Positions 22,996 through 34,620 of a stretch of 64,000 nucleotides of DNA are shown here, in pieces. Both the position numbers and the translations under genes were made by a program. Within the stretch, counting starts at the first letter, position 1. The number at the start of each line of letters is the position of its first letter. Source of the stretch: Trichopria drosophilae (taxonomy: Eukaryota; Arthropoda; Insecta; Hymenoptera; Diapriidae); assembly GCA_030407085.1 (NCBI GenBank), contig CM059584.1:863501-927500 (forward strand). Reading direction: 5' to 3'. The notes under the pieces were generated by a model. That model did no database searches and had not been told where the DNA came from. It worked only from the letters and a program-made list of their open reading frames with translations.

Positions 22996-24253
22996 TTAAC
23001 CCGTTTCGTCCTGAAATGCCGTAAATTTTGACTTCTTTTCATCAGGTGCTTTCTTAGGGAAAAATCACTCAATCGTTTTGATACAACCATACCTATTGTA
23101 TTTTTTCTCGAACTTCCTAAATCCGGTTTCAGATTGACCATATCTGTCGCCATTTTTTTACTATGAGGAATAAAACATTAAAAAATCGTGAATTTTGAAA
23201 AAATTTGTTCAAATAATCGTTTTTTTAACAGAAAACCGTCTTCGAATCAAGCAGAATCTCTGTATCTGGTGGAGTAAATAGTTATACTAAAAGATAGGAT
23301 GGCTATTAATTCACCATTCAAAATGGCGGACCTCAGTGAACATTTTGTTGAAGAATTTCTGGACGCTCTAACTGAACAATTATGAGCTTGTTTTAAAAAA
23401 TGCTAACAATAAAAAATTCTTAGAATTCGCCGAGAAACATAGTGGATTTTTTTCAAATTTTTTAAATGAATTTTTGAAAATTTTTTTTCAAAATTGTATT
23501 TTTTTTTTTCGAAAAATTCTGAACAAAATTTAGTGCCTTCTGTGATGAATTCTAAGAGTTTTTTATCATATAGTTTTCGAAAAAGAAAAATCTTAAACTA
23601 TAATATTTGAAATTGATGTCCTCGAAAACTATCAACTTTTGGAAAGAATTGCAAAAAACAAAAAACTTAGAATTTATTAGAGAATGCACTAAATTTTGTT
23701 CAGAATTTTTCGTAAATAAATTACAATTTTGAAAAAAATTTTGAAAAAAAATTTCTCAAAACTTCGTTTAAAAAATCTGAAAAAATTCCACTATATTTCT
23801 CAATGAATTCTAAGAACTTTTCATTCTTAACATTTTTTTTAAAAAGTTTGTAGCTTTTGAGTTAGATCGTCCAGAAATTTTTCAACAAAATTTTGACTGG
23901 GAACCGCCATTTTGAATCCGCCATTTTGAATGGAGAATTAATAACCATCCTATCTTTTAGTGTAACTAATTACTCCACCAGATACAGAGACTTAGCTTGT
24001 TCCGAACCTGTTTTCCTGTTAAAAAATACGATTATTTGAACAAATTTTTTCAAAATTCACAATTTTTTTATGTTTAAACCGCCATAGTAAAAAAATAGTG
24101 GCAGATATGGTCAATCTGAAACCGGATTTAGAAAGTTCGAGAAAAAATACAATGGGTATGGTTATATCAAAACGATTGAGTGATTTTTTCCCTAAGAAAG
24201 CACCTGATGAAAAGAAGTCAAAATTTACGGCATTTCAGGACGAAACGGGTTAA
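22996..24253. mobile_element. piggyBac-like foldback element, TTAA-flanked, 1250 bp
   Basis: TTAA at 22996-22999 and TTAA at 24250-24253 enclose an element that begins CCCGTTTCGTCCTGAAATGC and ends with its exact reverse complement. TTAA duplication and ends starting CCC are hallmarks of the piggyBac superfamily. The two arms pair almost continuously from both ends to a centre near 23610, each about 600 bp, with few mismatches in the outer 150 bp and more towards the middle. So the whole unit is one huge imperfect palindrome rather than a transposase gene with short repeats. Internal CCATTTTGAAT phrases are shared with several other repeats in the window. Older relatives lie at 5240-5600 and 38820-39285. 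No transposase frame is present, so it must be non-autonomous. Confidence 0.8.
24107..24253 (+). CDS. Coding-looking frame in the right arm of the foldback element
   Basis: An ATG at 24107 opens 48 codons running outward to the element end. The frame starts MVNLKPDLESSRKN, continues through SKRLSDFFPKKAPDEKK and ends FTAFQDETG. The TAA stop is formed by the target-site TTAA itself. The composition, rich in K, D, S, P and E, is unlike the random frames of the window. The left arm has the same frame on the minus strand, but one A is missing in an A-run near 23061, so it shifts frame after SKRLSDF and reads a different tail. It may be a captured or ancestral coding end; I do not recognise a family. 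Function is unproven. Confidence 0.25.
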   Translation: MVNLKPDLESSRKNTMGMVISKRLSDFFPKKAPDEKKSKFTAFQDETG

Positions 24254-24298
24254 ATAAACTAATTGGATTAATCATTTTCGAATGCAAGAAGTGAGTTC

Positions 24299-24480
24299 TA
24301 AAGTTGTCAGTCGATGAGGTAGTAATTTACGCAACAAATATTAAAATTAAAAATGTCTAAAACGATTTTTCAAGATTTTTTCACTATAACAGCCATTTCC
24401 ACCACTGCACACGACTTCTCAAGAAGTACAATAATGGTTAATCAAAAATTCACCAATAATTCACATACAAGAATTTTTGG
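24299..24480. mobile_element. Fragment of the 20.9-kb MITE family
   Basis: AAAGTTGTCAGTCGATGAGG followed by TAGTAATTTACGC and ATTAAAATTAAAAATGT resembles the left end of the copy at 29686 and the arm consensus at 20871 in the same order. The opposite end is not clear. It begins less than 50 bp after the TTAA-flanked element. Confidence 0.4.
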
Positions 24481-24484
24481 AAAT

Positions 24485-24886
24485 ACACACAGAAAGCATA
24501 AGTAAAATTTAGGTGAGTCTTATTTAAAAACACAATTTATTAAAGAGTATAAATAAATAGTATTCCAGCCGTTAAGTAATAAGTTTTTAAATATTGTTTA
24601 ATCACAGATTAACGAAAAACTAGGATAGATATTCTATAACAGCACTCGCAAGAAAATTGACACTTGTTATATTAAATATAATAATTATGTAAATTTGTTT
24701 ACTTCGATTAGACTTTAATACTCAATCATTGGTGTTAATCAAGCGTTTAAAAGATAAATTCCTGATAAACTGCAGAGAATTAGGTATGTTCTTTTAATTA
24801 TTTTTATTGACAATGGTTACTCAACTTTTTCGGTAAATTGTACCTAATTTCTAAGTAGAATCTACTAGTTATTTTTTTCTGTGCAT
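24485..24886. mobile_element. Possible short-ended MITE
   Basis: ACACAGAAAG at the left faces TTTTCTGTGC at the right (reverse complement GCACAGAAAA), about 400 bp apart. Similar ACACAGAAA phrases recur at 42710 and elsewhere. The terminal match is only about ten bases, so this is tentative. Confidence 0.25.
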
Positions 24887-25129
24887 ACGCGTAATATATA
24901 AAATTCACATATTTCCTATAATTCTCGATGGATTTTAATTTAAGTTCTTTTTTATTTCACAGTATCTCGCAGATAACGGTTAGAAATGGTGCTACAGTGC
25001 CCAAATTTTGAAAAACCATTTCTGTCTAATTTAACTTACATTTTTGCGATAAATTACTGCTTGATTGATCAATCAGTTTAAACGCCCTTAAAGAGAGTTC
25101 TGTAAATTGTAAGTGAAAATTTTTCGAGC

Positions 25130-25580
25130 ATCCTTAACGGTAAAGTTGAAACATTCCAGTGAGGAGCAAAACAGTGCTTCAGCTCCAAAAGCGAGCGATT
25201 ATTTCGCGAAAGAATCCTCAGATAGGTACGGGGTTTCGTCAGAATCCGTGTAATTTACATTCCCGAGTACCAGCGGCGTCTGTACCAGTGCAATTTTCCG
25301 GAAATTAATACGTTGTCGCGGTCCTCCCACTCAGTGCACCACGGTGGTTACACCGGTGTTTCCGTTAGGTCGCCGCCGATACCCAAGAGGAATACGTCGA
25401 GAACCGGCTATTTTTTACAGGTTCAACGCGGGGTGTCCTTGTAAAAAGGGCTTGGCTTTTCTCTCCCAGGAACTTTCATTGCACAACCCACTGTATTCTT
25501 TTTGTCGTCAGGGGCAAATCAATGGAGAGTCCCCAATGCGCACACTAGTGTTTACCACGTCAAATATTTTCTTGTAAATA
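25130..25580. other. GC-rich island with several overlapping short frames
   Basis: CpG-rich DNA in which all plus frames stay open for 40-80 codons, including one reading SSEEQNSASAPKASDYFAKE (about 25156-25215) and the 77-codon frame that opens at a GTG at 25344. They overlap in different frames and none has a convincing acceptor and donor, so I do not call an exon. Candidate regulatory DNA or a decayed exon. Confidence 0.3.
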
Positions 25581-26714
25581 ACATTTTTTAATATTTAGCA
25601 TATGCCCCTTATAATGAACAAAAATAGAATATTGGTTAGCTGAGATTTTAATTTTTTTCCAACATTAGTTTTGCCTAGAATCAGAAACTTTGTAAATGGA
25701 GAAAAATAAGCTCAAAAGTAATTACAGCAACAACAAAATTAGTAAATTCCATAAACCATTGTTTCTTACTGCTAGTGATTTTGAATAGTTCCATTAATTA
25801 TCAAATTTGTAAAAGCTGGGTATTAGTACTTTATTGTAGATAAGATAACCTTAACTACTTTTTTAATGTAAAATGTGGTTAAAACAACTACCATTTTCAA
25901 TAAACTTGGATAAAAATATAAAAATATAAAAATCGTCTAACTGAAAGTATATTAAAAAAAAATATTAAAAAGGAATTCTATTATTGAATTATTTATTGAA
26001 CGAGTATATCTTAATCGTATCACGACCAAAGTATTTTTAAGTAAAAATGTTTAAGTAAGTATTTTTCAAGTTACCCCATATAGTTTCATAATCGAAGGTC
26101 GAGAGAATGCAGCTGGAATGACGTTTTGACAGATCAGTGCGCGGGTCTTCCCGGAGCTGTCATTTGCAATTCTCGGCAAAGACCTTCTTAATGTCTCGAG
26201 TATTGGAAAGAGTAAAAGTCCCCGACTTATTTGAAGCGAGTAATTAACGACGACTGAAAGATTTCCGATGTCTGTGCGTTTGTTTAAACCCAACGTTTCG
26301 AATGTCTGCAATATCATTTTATGGCTTCCGACGACGTAATTGTAATTTAAGATCCAAAATATATATGTTCCATAAAAATATATAAATTTACATTTGAAAT
26401 ATAAATTTTCAGAAGGGATAAGAAAAACTTAGCAAAAAAAGAGCAACCAAACCAATTTCGAAAACGTTATTTTTTAGATTCATCTTGATTTTATTCAATT
26501 AAACACTAATTTTTTAGAAATTTGTAAAAACTTCCTATAGAAATATGACACTTGAGAGCATGTACGAATAAGAAAAGATAACGAAACAAAACACCATTTT
26601 TTTTGTGATATAATGAATGAAGATAGAAACATAAAAATTGCATTTAAAATTTTCACCAGTTACCTAATATCACAGTTATTACACTGAAAACCAAGAATTG
26701 CAAATTCAAATACA

Positions 26715-26851
26715 GCAGTTCTTCTCAATATTAGCCTTTCCCCTTGACATGTGTTCTTCACTGTCGACAATATCACGCATGCGCAATGTTTCACGTGACA
26801 CCTATATATTGCACATCCGTTCTAAATTCGGCTAATATTGGGAGGAGCTGC
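26715..26851. mobile_element. 137-bp MITE with 22-bp terminal inverted repeats
   Basis: The left end GCAGTTCTTCTCAATATTAG-CC and the right end, reverse-complemented, GCAGCTCCTCCCAATATTAG-CC match at 19 of 22 bases. The interior contains CACGCATGCGCAATG, similar to the CATGCGC cores near 8785 and 33780. No clear target duplication. Probably related to the CCTCCCAATATTTGCC element at 33640-33905. Confidence 0.65.
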
Positions 26852-26999
26852 GATTAATGTAAAAATTTGAATAATCGCAATACTTGTATTAAGGAAATAT
26901 TGTTTCATGCATTAAAGTAGGTTAAATTGACTAAAAATACAAATTGAATAATTTGAACACTTATATGGAAAATAACTACCATTTCTTTGATGTAAATAT

Positions 27000-29680
27000 T
27001 ACTTACGAATATAATTGCAAAATAATGCAAATAATATAATGAATATAATTAATAGGAGTTTAATGAAATTTGCTGATAATATTTTGTTAGATGTGATAAG
27101 ACGGAAACAGTAATGCAGTTAATAATATTGATTAATGAATGCCGATTCCATAGGAGATAAATATTTGCTCGTTAAGAAAACGATTTATTAGTCTGGAATG
27201 TTTTTTAACATGCCGAACAACTATTACTTAATATTTTGCGAAGATTCTTGTATCTCTCTTATTTATCAGCTGATTGCGATTTATTTAAAAGCCACGTACT
27301 AACTGTTCTATTTATTTCATCATATCAATTTATAAAATATAGTTTCTCGAACCTATATTTTCCTTGCAATCAATGCTTTTAAGGTGTAATCGTTACGATT
27401 ATTCATTTATATTTATTACATAACAGATTTTAATTTCTGCAGGAATTACATTTGTAATTATCATGTTAACAATTCGCACGAATTTAACCTAATATATGAT
27501 TTTCTCACAAAATAATATTTATATGAAAAAAATGTTGATAAGTATCGAGATAATCGTGCGATCAAGATTGAACCTTATGATCATTTCCTACAAATACCGT
27601 TACATAAATTATTTTTTCGCTTTTTAGATTATGAAATTGCAACATATTTTTAAATTTAATGTTTAATCACAGTTGTACCCTTTTTATTCTCTTCTTTCAA
27701 TTTCCGTTCACGGAAAGTGTATCAGTATAACTATTTGCCATATAGAAAATTTCTCTCGAAAGTCTAGTTGTATATCCAAATAGAAATTCAATGTAAAAAA
27801 TTACCATGAATTAAGACTAAAACCTCAGGATGTGGTTTATCAATTAACTGTACACAATTTTTAGAAGATGTTTCAAAATTTTACCGTTATAAAGTAATAA
27901 AATTTTTTGTTACGGAATTTATTATACTTTCCATTCGGTCAGATTTTTTTGATATGCTCGATCTTCAGAAATTAGAAAAAACTTCACCACTCAAAGATTA
28001 ACTCAAAGCCTACTTCTCGCTGTGTGTTATTTGTGTATCACAGTGGGAAACAATTCGTAAAACACAATTCTTAAACATTCTAAAACTCTTTAGAAATTAA
28101 TAGCACGTTAAATTAGTTTAATTAAATTGTGTTCATATTTTTGTAGTTATTGTGAACTGAACATATTGTATAAATATAAAAGAAGTTTTCTTAGACTGAT
28201 ACTAACACTGTTACAAATTTTATCTTGTGAAATTGACAACAGCTTTGATGTCAAAATCAATCATTAGTTCTAGTAAATATTAATTTATAATATTTTTAGT
28301 GTTTGACTCTACTAAATGTTGTAAATAAACATTCTAATGATTCATTTCATAATAGTAACGGCAGCTTTATCTGAAAAAAATTAAATCGTCTATTTTAAAT
28401 ACAAAATTGGTAACATGACATTTTAGGTAACTTTAATTAAATCAAATGTACATTATATGAAGTGATATTTTTTACTTCCAAAGTAAACTACATCAAGCAC
28501 TTTACTGGTGTAATAGTGTAAACAAAATAATTACTATATTGTATTGTATGAACGGCGTGTACATTTTAAATTATTATTTATATTAATAACAAGATAACAC
28601 TCCTTAATAGCATCAATTCACTAGTATAATGTATTTTTGTGCCAAAACATTACTGGTGCTATTATTTGTTATTAATTCTTATTTATTTCAAAAATTTATA
28701 CATTTTAATGACAGATGTAAATTTTGATTACAAACTCGTCTGGAAAACTCTAAATTACGATTAACTACTAAAATTAAATTACACTTTTTTGGGTTTTTTT
28801 ATTTAATAAAAATGAAAACCGCACTTTTGAGAAATTTAATGCGTTACACACTAATTTTTCGAAGTAATCAAATACCTTTTCTAAATATAACATAATGAGG
28901 CCCACATTGGTGCACAGCAAAATATTGTCTCATAAAATTTCCTCATGTTCTTTTCCTGAACAAGTCAGACACAGAATTTCGTTTTTTTATCGACCTCTTA
29001 CATCAAATTACTGGACTTATCTTTGGAACATTACGGAAGTTCTCAAATCAAATCATGTTTATTTTGGTAATATTTACAGAGAAAATCTCAGTAATCTGCT
29101 ATGTTTATTCGTTAAAAAATCTTACAATGCTTTCATATCTTGGACAGAAAAATCGGTCATTTTTATGAGAAATTATCGCTCGGTGTCTCCCGTTAGGCAT
29201 AACTAAACAGTATAATACTTAAGGTGTTATTTTAAAATACACAATATGTAAAAAAGATTCCTGCGTGGTTACAAAAAAAATTATGAAACATTTATCGAAA
29301 TTCATGGAGAGTCTTGACAAAGTGATAAATGAAGAGGGGGTTTAGTGTAATAAGAGCGCATTATTGCGGTTGAGTAAGTTTAAATAGTCGTAATGCTAGG
29401 GGTCGTACTAACGTTTCTATCTTTCGAATTGTGAGTAAGCAGTAATATTTTACTAATGAACAAGATGCCTTTAATGATTTTCTATTTTAGTTAGCAAAAT
29501 GACCGTATGTCATGTTCCTACTTACCAATGTTAAATAAAAATAAGTTCGTTATTTTTCAATAGTTATTGGATTCAAATTTGTAATTTAATTTATATCACC
29601 ATTTGAATTTTTACTTAACAAAATTTCTAAAATACTAACACCACGTAAAATGATACAATACAAAATTTAATTTTAAGCGC
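27000..29680. other. AT-rich noncoding DNA
   Basis: No gene, clear repeat or splice-bounded exon seen. Sequence is dominated by A and T with short simple runs. The 103-codon plus-strand frame at 28895-29206 is embedded in AT-rich DNA with no supporting context. Confidence 0.45.
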
Positions 29681-29685
29681 ATACA

Positions 29686-29955
29686 AAAGTAGTCAGTCGA
29701 TATGGTGGTGATTTACACTAAAAAACATAAATTCAAAACGTTGAAATCAATTGTTCCAAAATTTGAATGTGGTAAGGATATTTACTAATAATATATACGG
29801 TCACTTAAAGAATGCCAATGAAATTAATCGCGAATTTACAGATAAGTAAAAATCATCCATTTCCAAATTTTGCATTTCGAAAAATTGATTTAAACATTCT
29901 TAATCTATACTATTTATCGTAAATGTCTACTTTATTGGCGAATCACTTCAAAATT
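29686..29955. mobile_element. Second copy of the 20.9-kb MITE family
   Basis: The right end, reverse-complemented, reads TTGAAGTGATTCGCCAATAA, then AGACATTTACGATAAATA, matching AAAGTGGTTCGCCGATAAG and AATTTACGCTAA of the 20871 copy. The left end AAAAGTAGTCAGTCGATATG, then GTGATTTACACTAA, is the more diverged arm. Length about 270 bp; exact ends are uncertain. Confidence 0.5.
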
Positions 29956-30599
29956 TGCTTAAGAAATAAAAACGGTATTTATTTTAATCTTACTAGCATA
30001 ATTTCGTTAACGGTGTAATAAATGTACATACTGTAATAACTTCACTAGATTTTAATGAAATTTATTACACAACCTTTCTGAATAACATATTAGAAAAATG
30101 AAAAATTAATTCTATATTTCCACCTTAACACGACGTCCATTTGTAGTCATATTTTAGTAACGTTATTAATTTAATTGATTGAAAGACACATGTATTTACT
30201 GATGTTTTTTATGAACGAATTAGATATCAGTCTTCAATTATTCAAAATGGCAAATCCAATAGGAAATATTCACTTTCAACCGTATTTTCAATTTTTTTGA
30301 AAATGAAACAAAATGAAAACTAAATTAAAAGATGAAATCTGTAACAAAAAATAACGAAAACAAAGTAATAGACATTTTTTAACAAAAAATTAAATTATTC
30401 ATTTTATTTCTCTACCACTCCTTACGTAACTCTTAAGTGTATAAACAATGTACAGATATAAAACTAATCTTTTCCCTTTACGGTGCATACATTACGAAGT
30501 TAAGTAATCATAAAAATACCCGGTATACAATTCTGAATGGGAAACAATATTTGTCAATTTTAATAAGATTTGATGTGACTTTATCGGGACCAAAAAAGT

Positions 30600-31610
30600 G
30601 GGGATAAACTAATGTCATTTAGTTATCCCCCAGGGGCGGGGGGCTGCCCCTCGATGTTCGGAATTTATGCCTCTTCGCTAATCACATTTGAAGAGGGGGA
30701 AGTGATAGGAAGAGTAGGGGCTCCCAGATGATACTGGCGCCATCGAGCGGATTAATTCTTTAGCCTCAATACCTGTACACGAAAAATTCGCTTGTGCCAG
30801 CACTATAAGCAAGCGCATTGGGCAATTAAATGTCAATATTAATACTTAATATTAACTGAATTAAATTCTGAATCCATCTATGATTTAAAGTGAATTTTTA
30901 GAAAGAATAAAAAATAAAAAGAAATCGATTAAAATAAAACTACAGTACCAGCAACCTCATAACGTTCCGTATTTGCGATCACGATTTATTAATCCTCGAT
31001 CCAAAACTGTTGTACCGAACACCTGTTATTCAACTTTTTGCGTTAAGTCCGGTTGCAGATCCGAACAAATCGATCATTACGTGAACATTCGATGTTTTAT
31101 GGAACAGAAGAAGCACCGACGGTCTTTGTTCGACATTGAGAAGGGTTCTTTCGGTCGTCGCCGACATTCCTCGCAAGATCATCGGAAAGAATCGGGGCAT
31201 TACGGTACGATCATCGACCGATCTTACGGTAGGGTCGGCCGATCTATAGATCGATCGATCGCGGCCTCTGCCACCGCTAACGGGTCATCGCGAAATTCCC
31301 TGCATCCTTAGTGGGTGGAAGGGATAAAAAAGCATAAGCAAAAGAAGATACCGTTTTCGTACGCGCAGCGAGCATTTTTTAGCCCGGAACTTCTCGACGA
31401 AAACTTTAATAGCCAGAGAAAGCACGTGACGAGTAATAAAAAAGCACGCGTTAATTATGAATTTGCACTTACCCACTTTATTCTGTTATCGTACAGGCTC
31501 GTAAATCACTGCGTATAATGTTGCGGTGTAGGAAGTTGAGAGATACCTCCTGTCCGAACGCATATTTCTCACCCAAGTATTTTCCCAGACGCCTTTTTAC
31601 CACTGCGATT
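30600..31610. other. GC-rich island, no gene recognised
   Basis: Starts with a G/C run (CAGGGGCGGGGGGCTGCC near 30632) and continues with CpG-rich DNA to 31610, including a run of overlapping GATC palindromes at 31241-31262. A 112-codon plus-strand frame (30973-31311, opening at TTG, not ATG) reads an R/S/H-rich product (GRRRHSSQDHRKESG). It lacks a start codon and obvious splice sites, so I leave it uncalled. Candidate regulatory region. Confidence 0.3.
30737..30750 (-). promoter_or_regulatory. CTCF-like motif
   Basis: The minus strand reads CCGCTCGATGGCGC, matching CCASYAGRKGGCRS at 12 of 14 positions (differences at positions 3 and 6). It has the same orientation as the motifs at 8696 and 22311 and lies in a CpG-rich island. 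Confidence 0.4.
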
Positions 31611-32959
31611 ATAGCGAAAGATTTTTTTAATAAAAATTGCTAAACGATTATCAATTAATACCTTGGAATAACGATGGAAAATAGACGAGCAATTATTACA
31701 TTTTGAATAAAATACTCGTAAATATAGAGTCGCTTGTTTATCCCAAGTGGAGACAATTTCCCACCAAGACAGTTTAGGATCGTATATTTTGAAAATGTTT
31801 TGCGGTTTCTCTTTATTTTTGTCAAATATTTAATTTTTTTTCTTCGATATTTATAAAATAGTAAAGAGACATTTTTTTTGGGTAATTTTTTGAAAATTCT
31901 AATTTATTTCAATAACTTGTACGAGTCTCTCTGTTGATTCTTGTAATTTCGGGAATTTTTACTTTTTTTTACGATACAGATCACATAGATTGTTTATGTA
32001 TGTAAAATGTATGTTCCTAGTTAAATTGTATTTATCCTTGACGGGAATTCTTCCTTATTCAAGTGACATGAAGTGTGTTAAAGAATTTTTTATCATTCAA
32101 AATTTTTGTTTTGAATTTTTAAATGGTATCAGGTAATTAAAGGTTGGTTTTGGCTTTATATCGAGTTATATAGATGTCCGTTTTTATAATATTATTGAAA
32201 AATTTTTGAATCAAAAGATGACATGTTAAGGATTGACTTTCATCAATGCACTTAAAGCACAACATAAGCGTAAATTACACAACTGGTGCAACATTTTTCT
32301 TAAGCTCTTGAGTAAAAATTATATTACGATCTCTTTCTAGGTTATGTACAAAAACCTAATGGATTTTGGATTCGGTTCTAGCGACCCAAAATACATAGTA
32401 AATAAAACGGTTTAACCATTCGTCGGCATCTTTAGTCTGCAAACGTGAGTCGTTGGTGTCCGATTGTTGTTTGACGATCTTAAAACGCTTAAAAAATATT
32501 GCAAAAATTGTGTTCCAAACCTTCAACTGAAAGTAATAATCATAAAATTGTAAACCATTAAATTTTTTTAATATATATTTTAGAATAAAATCGAAGGTAA
32601 ATTCTTCTATTTACCTGACTACGGGGCCAAAAATCTATATCGTCATTTTGGCATCGATGAAAAATCCAACGAAATGAGGTTAAATGGACATATGGTAGGT
32701 GAGGATTGATTTGAAGCCTAGAATTTTTTGTCTGTTGGTTTTATGGAATAAAAAATTAATCGTTATCACCTATGACATTTTTTTATTTATAAATAATTAT
32801 ACAGGAAACAGATGTGTAAAAAAAATTTCCAAAAAAACTTCGAAATTTAAAAATGATGACCAAAAGAATTGTTTTTTGTTATTTTTAAAAAGAAAACACC
32901 AGGCAACGAGTAGACATTACGTAAGCATGCACAGTGTGTACGATGATTAATCGAGAGTT

Positions 32960-33310
32960 AAAAAGAGTCGAAGGAAGAAGCAAACTGCTGCCATCGAACG
33001 TGTTTACATACAAATGGCAATTGGCAACTGGAACCGGAACCTAAAGTAAATGTTCGCCGTTCGTTCGAGCGTATCTTAAAAGGTTCACTGCACGCGCGGC
33101 TCGTCATTTCTAACTCGTCGACATAACTCGTTATCAACAGCCACGAAAATAGCGAAAATGTATTTCTTCGAAGGTACGAGAGAGAAGGATAGAATTTTAA
33201 AATAGGAAAGAGAGAATAGGCAGAGTTTCTTACAGTATTAAAATTAACTGCGAGGAAATAAATGTGAGGTTTACGCGAGGTCATCGACGAACGACGACTC
33301 CACCTCCTCG
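32960..33310. other. GC-richer patch, no gene recognised
   Basis: CpG-containing sequence between AT-rich flanks. The 108-codon minus-strand frame is rich in S, F and R, with no family resemblance and no acceptor-donor boundaries that I can support. Confidence 0.25.
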
Positions 33311-33639
33311 CATGAATCTCATCCCATAAAAGTTTAGACTTGGCTAACTAGAAACATAAAACAATACAATTGGAATATTTCTCTCGGTAACATTTATGTG
33401 AGTACATGCAATTGAAAGTCACGCCTAAAAATTGTTTTTGACCTTGTATTAAAAAATTTGGAGAAGGGACATTTTTTTATGGCTTTTTGAATATGCTGTG
33501 ACAATTTACAATCTGACGATACTATTTACTGTCTAAGAGAGTAATTGGGGGAAGGGCTCTCTATCTGACAGTTCTTACAATCATTTTTTATGAAAGTCAC
33601 TCAATGTATTACTAATTATGAATTAGCCTAATTTGTACT

Positions 33640-33905
33640 GATTGTTGTACGCCCCCCCCCCCCACCCCTAATATGTGCCCGTCCGTCTTGTTTACCCTTT
33701 TCTAACCCTCCCAATATTTGCCTAGTGAAGGTAAGACATTTTTCCCCCATATGCGCGCCAAAACCTTTCCTACATCGCGCATGTGTGATGTCGCCACAGA
33801 ATTACCGCTCCGTGAGAAGTGGTGGGGAACAGCTATCGAGGGGTACGGCAAATACTGGGAGGAACCTAGTAGTAAATATTGGAGGGGGGGGGGGCTACTG
33901 TAGTT
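33640..33905. mobile_element. GC-rich small inverted-repeat element with C-run ends
   Basis: The left part runs TTGTTGTACG, then C13, ACCCCTAATATGTGCCC, and at 33707 CCCTCCCAATATTTGCCTAG. The right end reverse-complemented reads C10-TCCAATATTTACTACTAGG, then CCTCCCAGTATTTGCCG. The phrase CCTCCxATATTTGCC thus occurs three times, once forward and twice inverted. The central CATCGCGCATGTGTGATGTCG is imperfectly palindromic. Overlapping frames in this stretch are by-products. Confidence 0.5.
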
Positions 33906-34620
33906 GAAAAAGTACAAGCAGAAAAGTCAAGTTTTTATGAATTTACAAACATTCGGTAAGTGAAGTTTGAAATATAAATTATGAACTAACTATAACTGAC
34001 CATTCATTTTCTCAATAAACCAACCTACCTTACACGAGAATATGGATTAATCACGGACAAAAGTGGCGTAAGTAAATTTAACTAAACATCGTGTTAAGAA
34101 AAATTTATCAATATTTCTCATTAAATAGTAATTCAGAAACTTTAAATAATGTGACTAAAAAAACATTTCCAAAGAAAATTTCCAAAAGGCCGTTTAGGTA
34201 TTATAAAATTTGATCAAAAACACATTACATATAATACTATGACCACTAAATTACGAAAACTTACAAAAATTGGCTTTATTGCATAATTTATGCTAATTGA
34301 GTACTACTAAAATATTTGATACGCTTGAAGTGAAAAAAACTAATAATGTTACGTAAATTCTATTGAATTAAGTTTACTTACTAAAGTTTTTAGTCGAATC
34401 TTCTATCGCTTTTTCTCTTTAGCGTCCCTTTCAAAATCCGGTTAATTTTAATTATTATTTAAGATATTGCTAACACAGTTTGAGTTTGAACTCGCAATGG
34501 ATAGTTTAATTTTTTTTAAGTTTTATATTTTATATCATTTCTACAAAAATACTTGCAATTTAGACGAGAGACAAATATGTTGCATGGTCAGGAACTTTAT
34601 TCCTTTTATTCAAAGAATTC

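Noticed and set aside
25156..25240. Plus-strand frame SSEEQNSASAPKASDYFAKE, which looks protein-like
   Set aside because: Only about 46 codons between stops, no start codon or splice acceptor in the right place, and it overlaps other open frames in a CpG-rich patch where stops are rare.
30973..31311. 112-codon plus-strand frame in a GC island
   Set aside because: It opens at TTG rather than ATG, has no splice sites, and low stop density is expected from the base composition.
33702..33917. Three overlapping 60-71-codon frames
   Set aside because: They lie entirely inside the GC-rich inverted-repeat element and use different frames of both strands.
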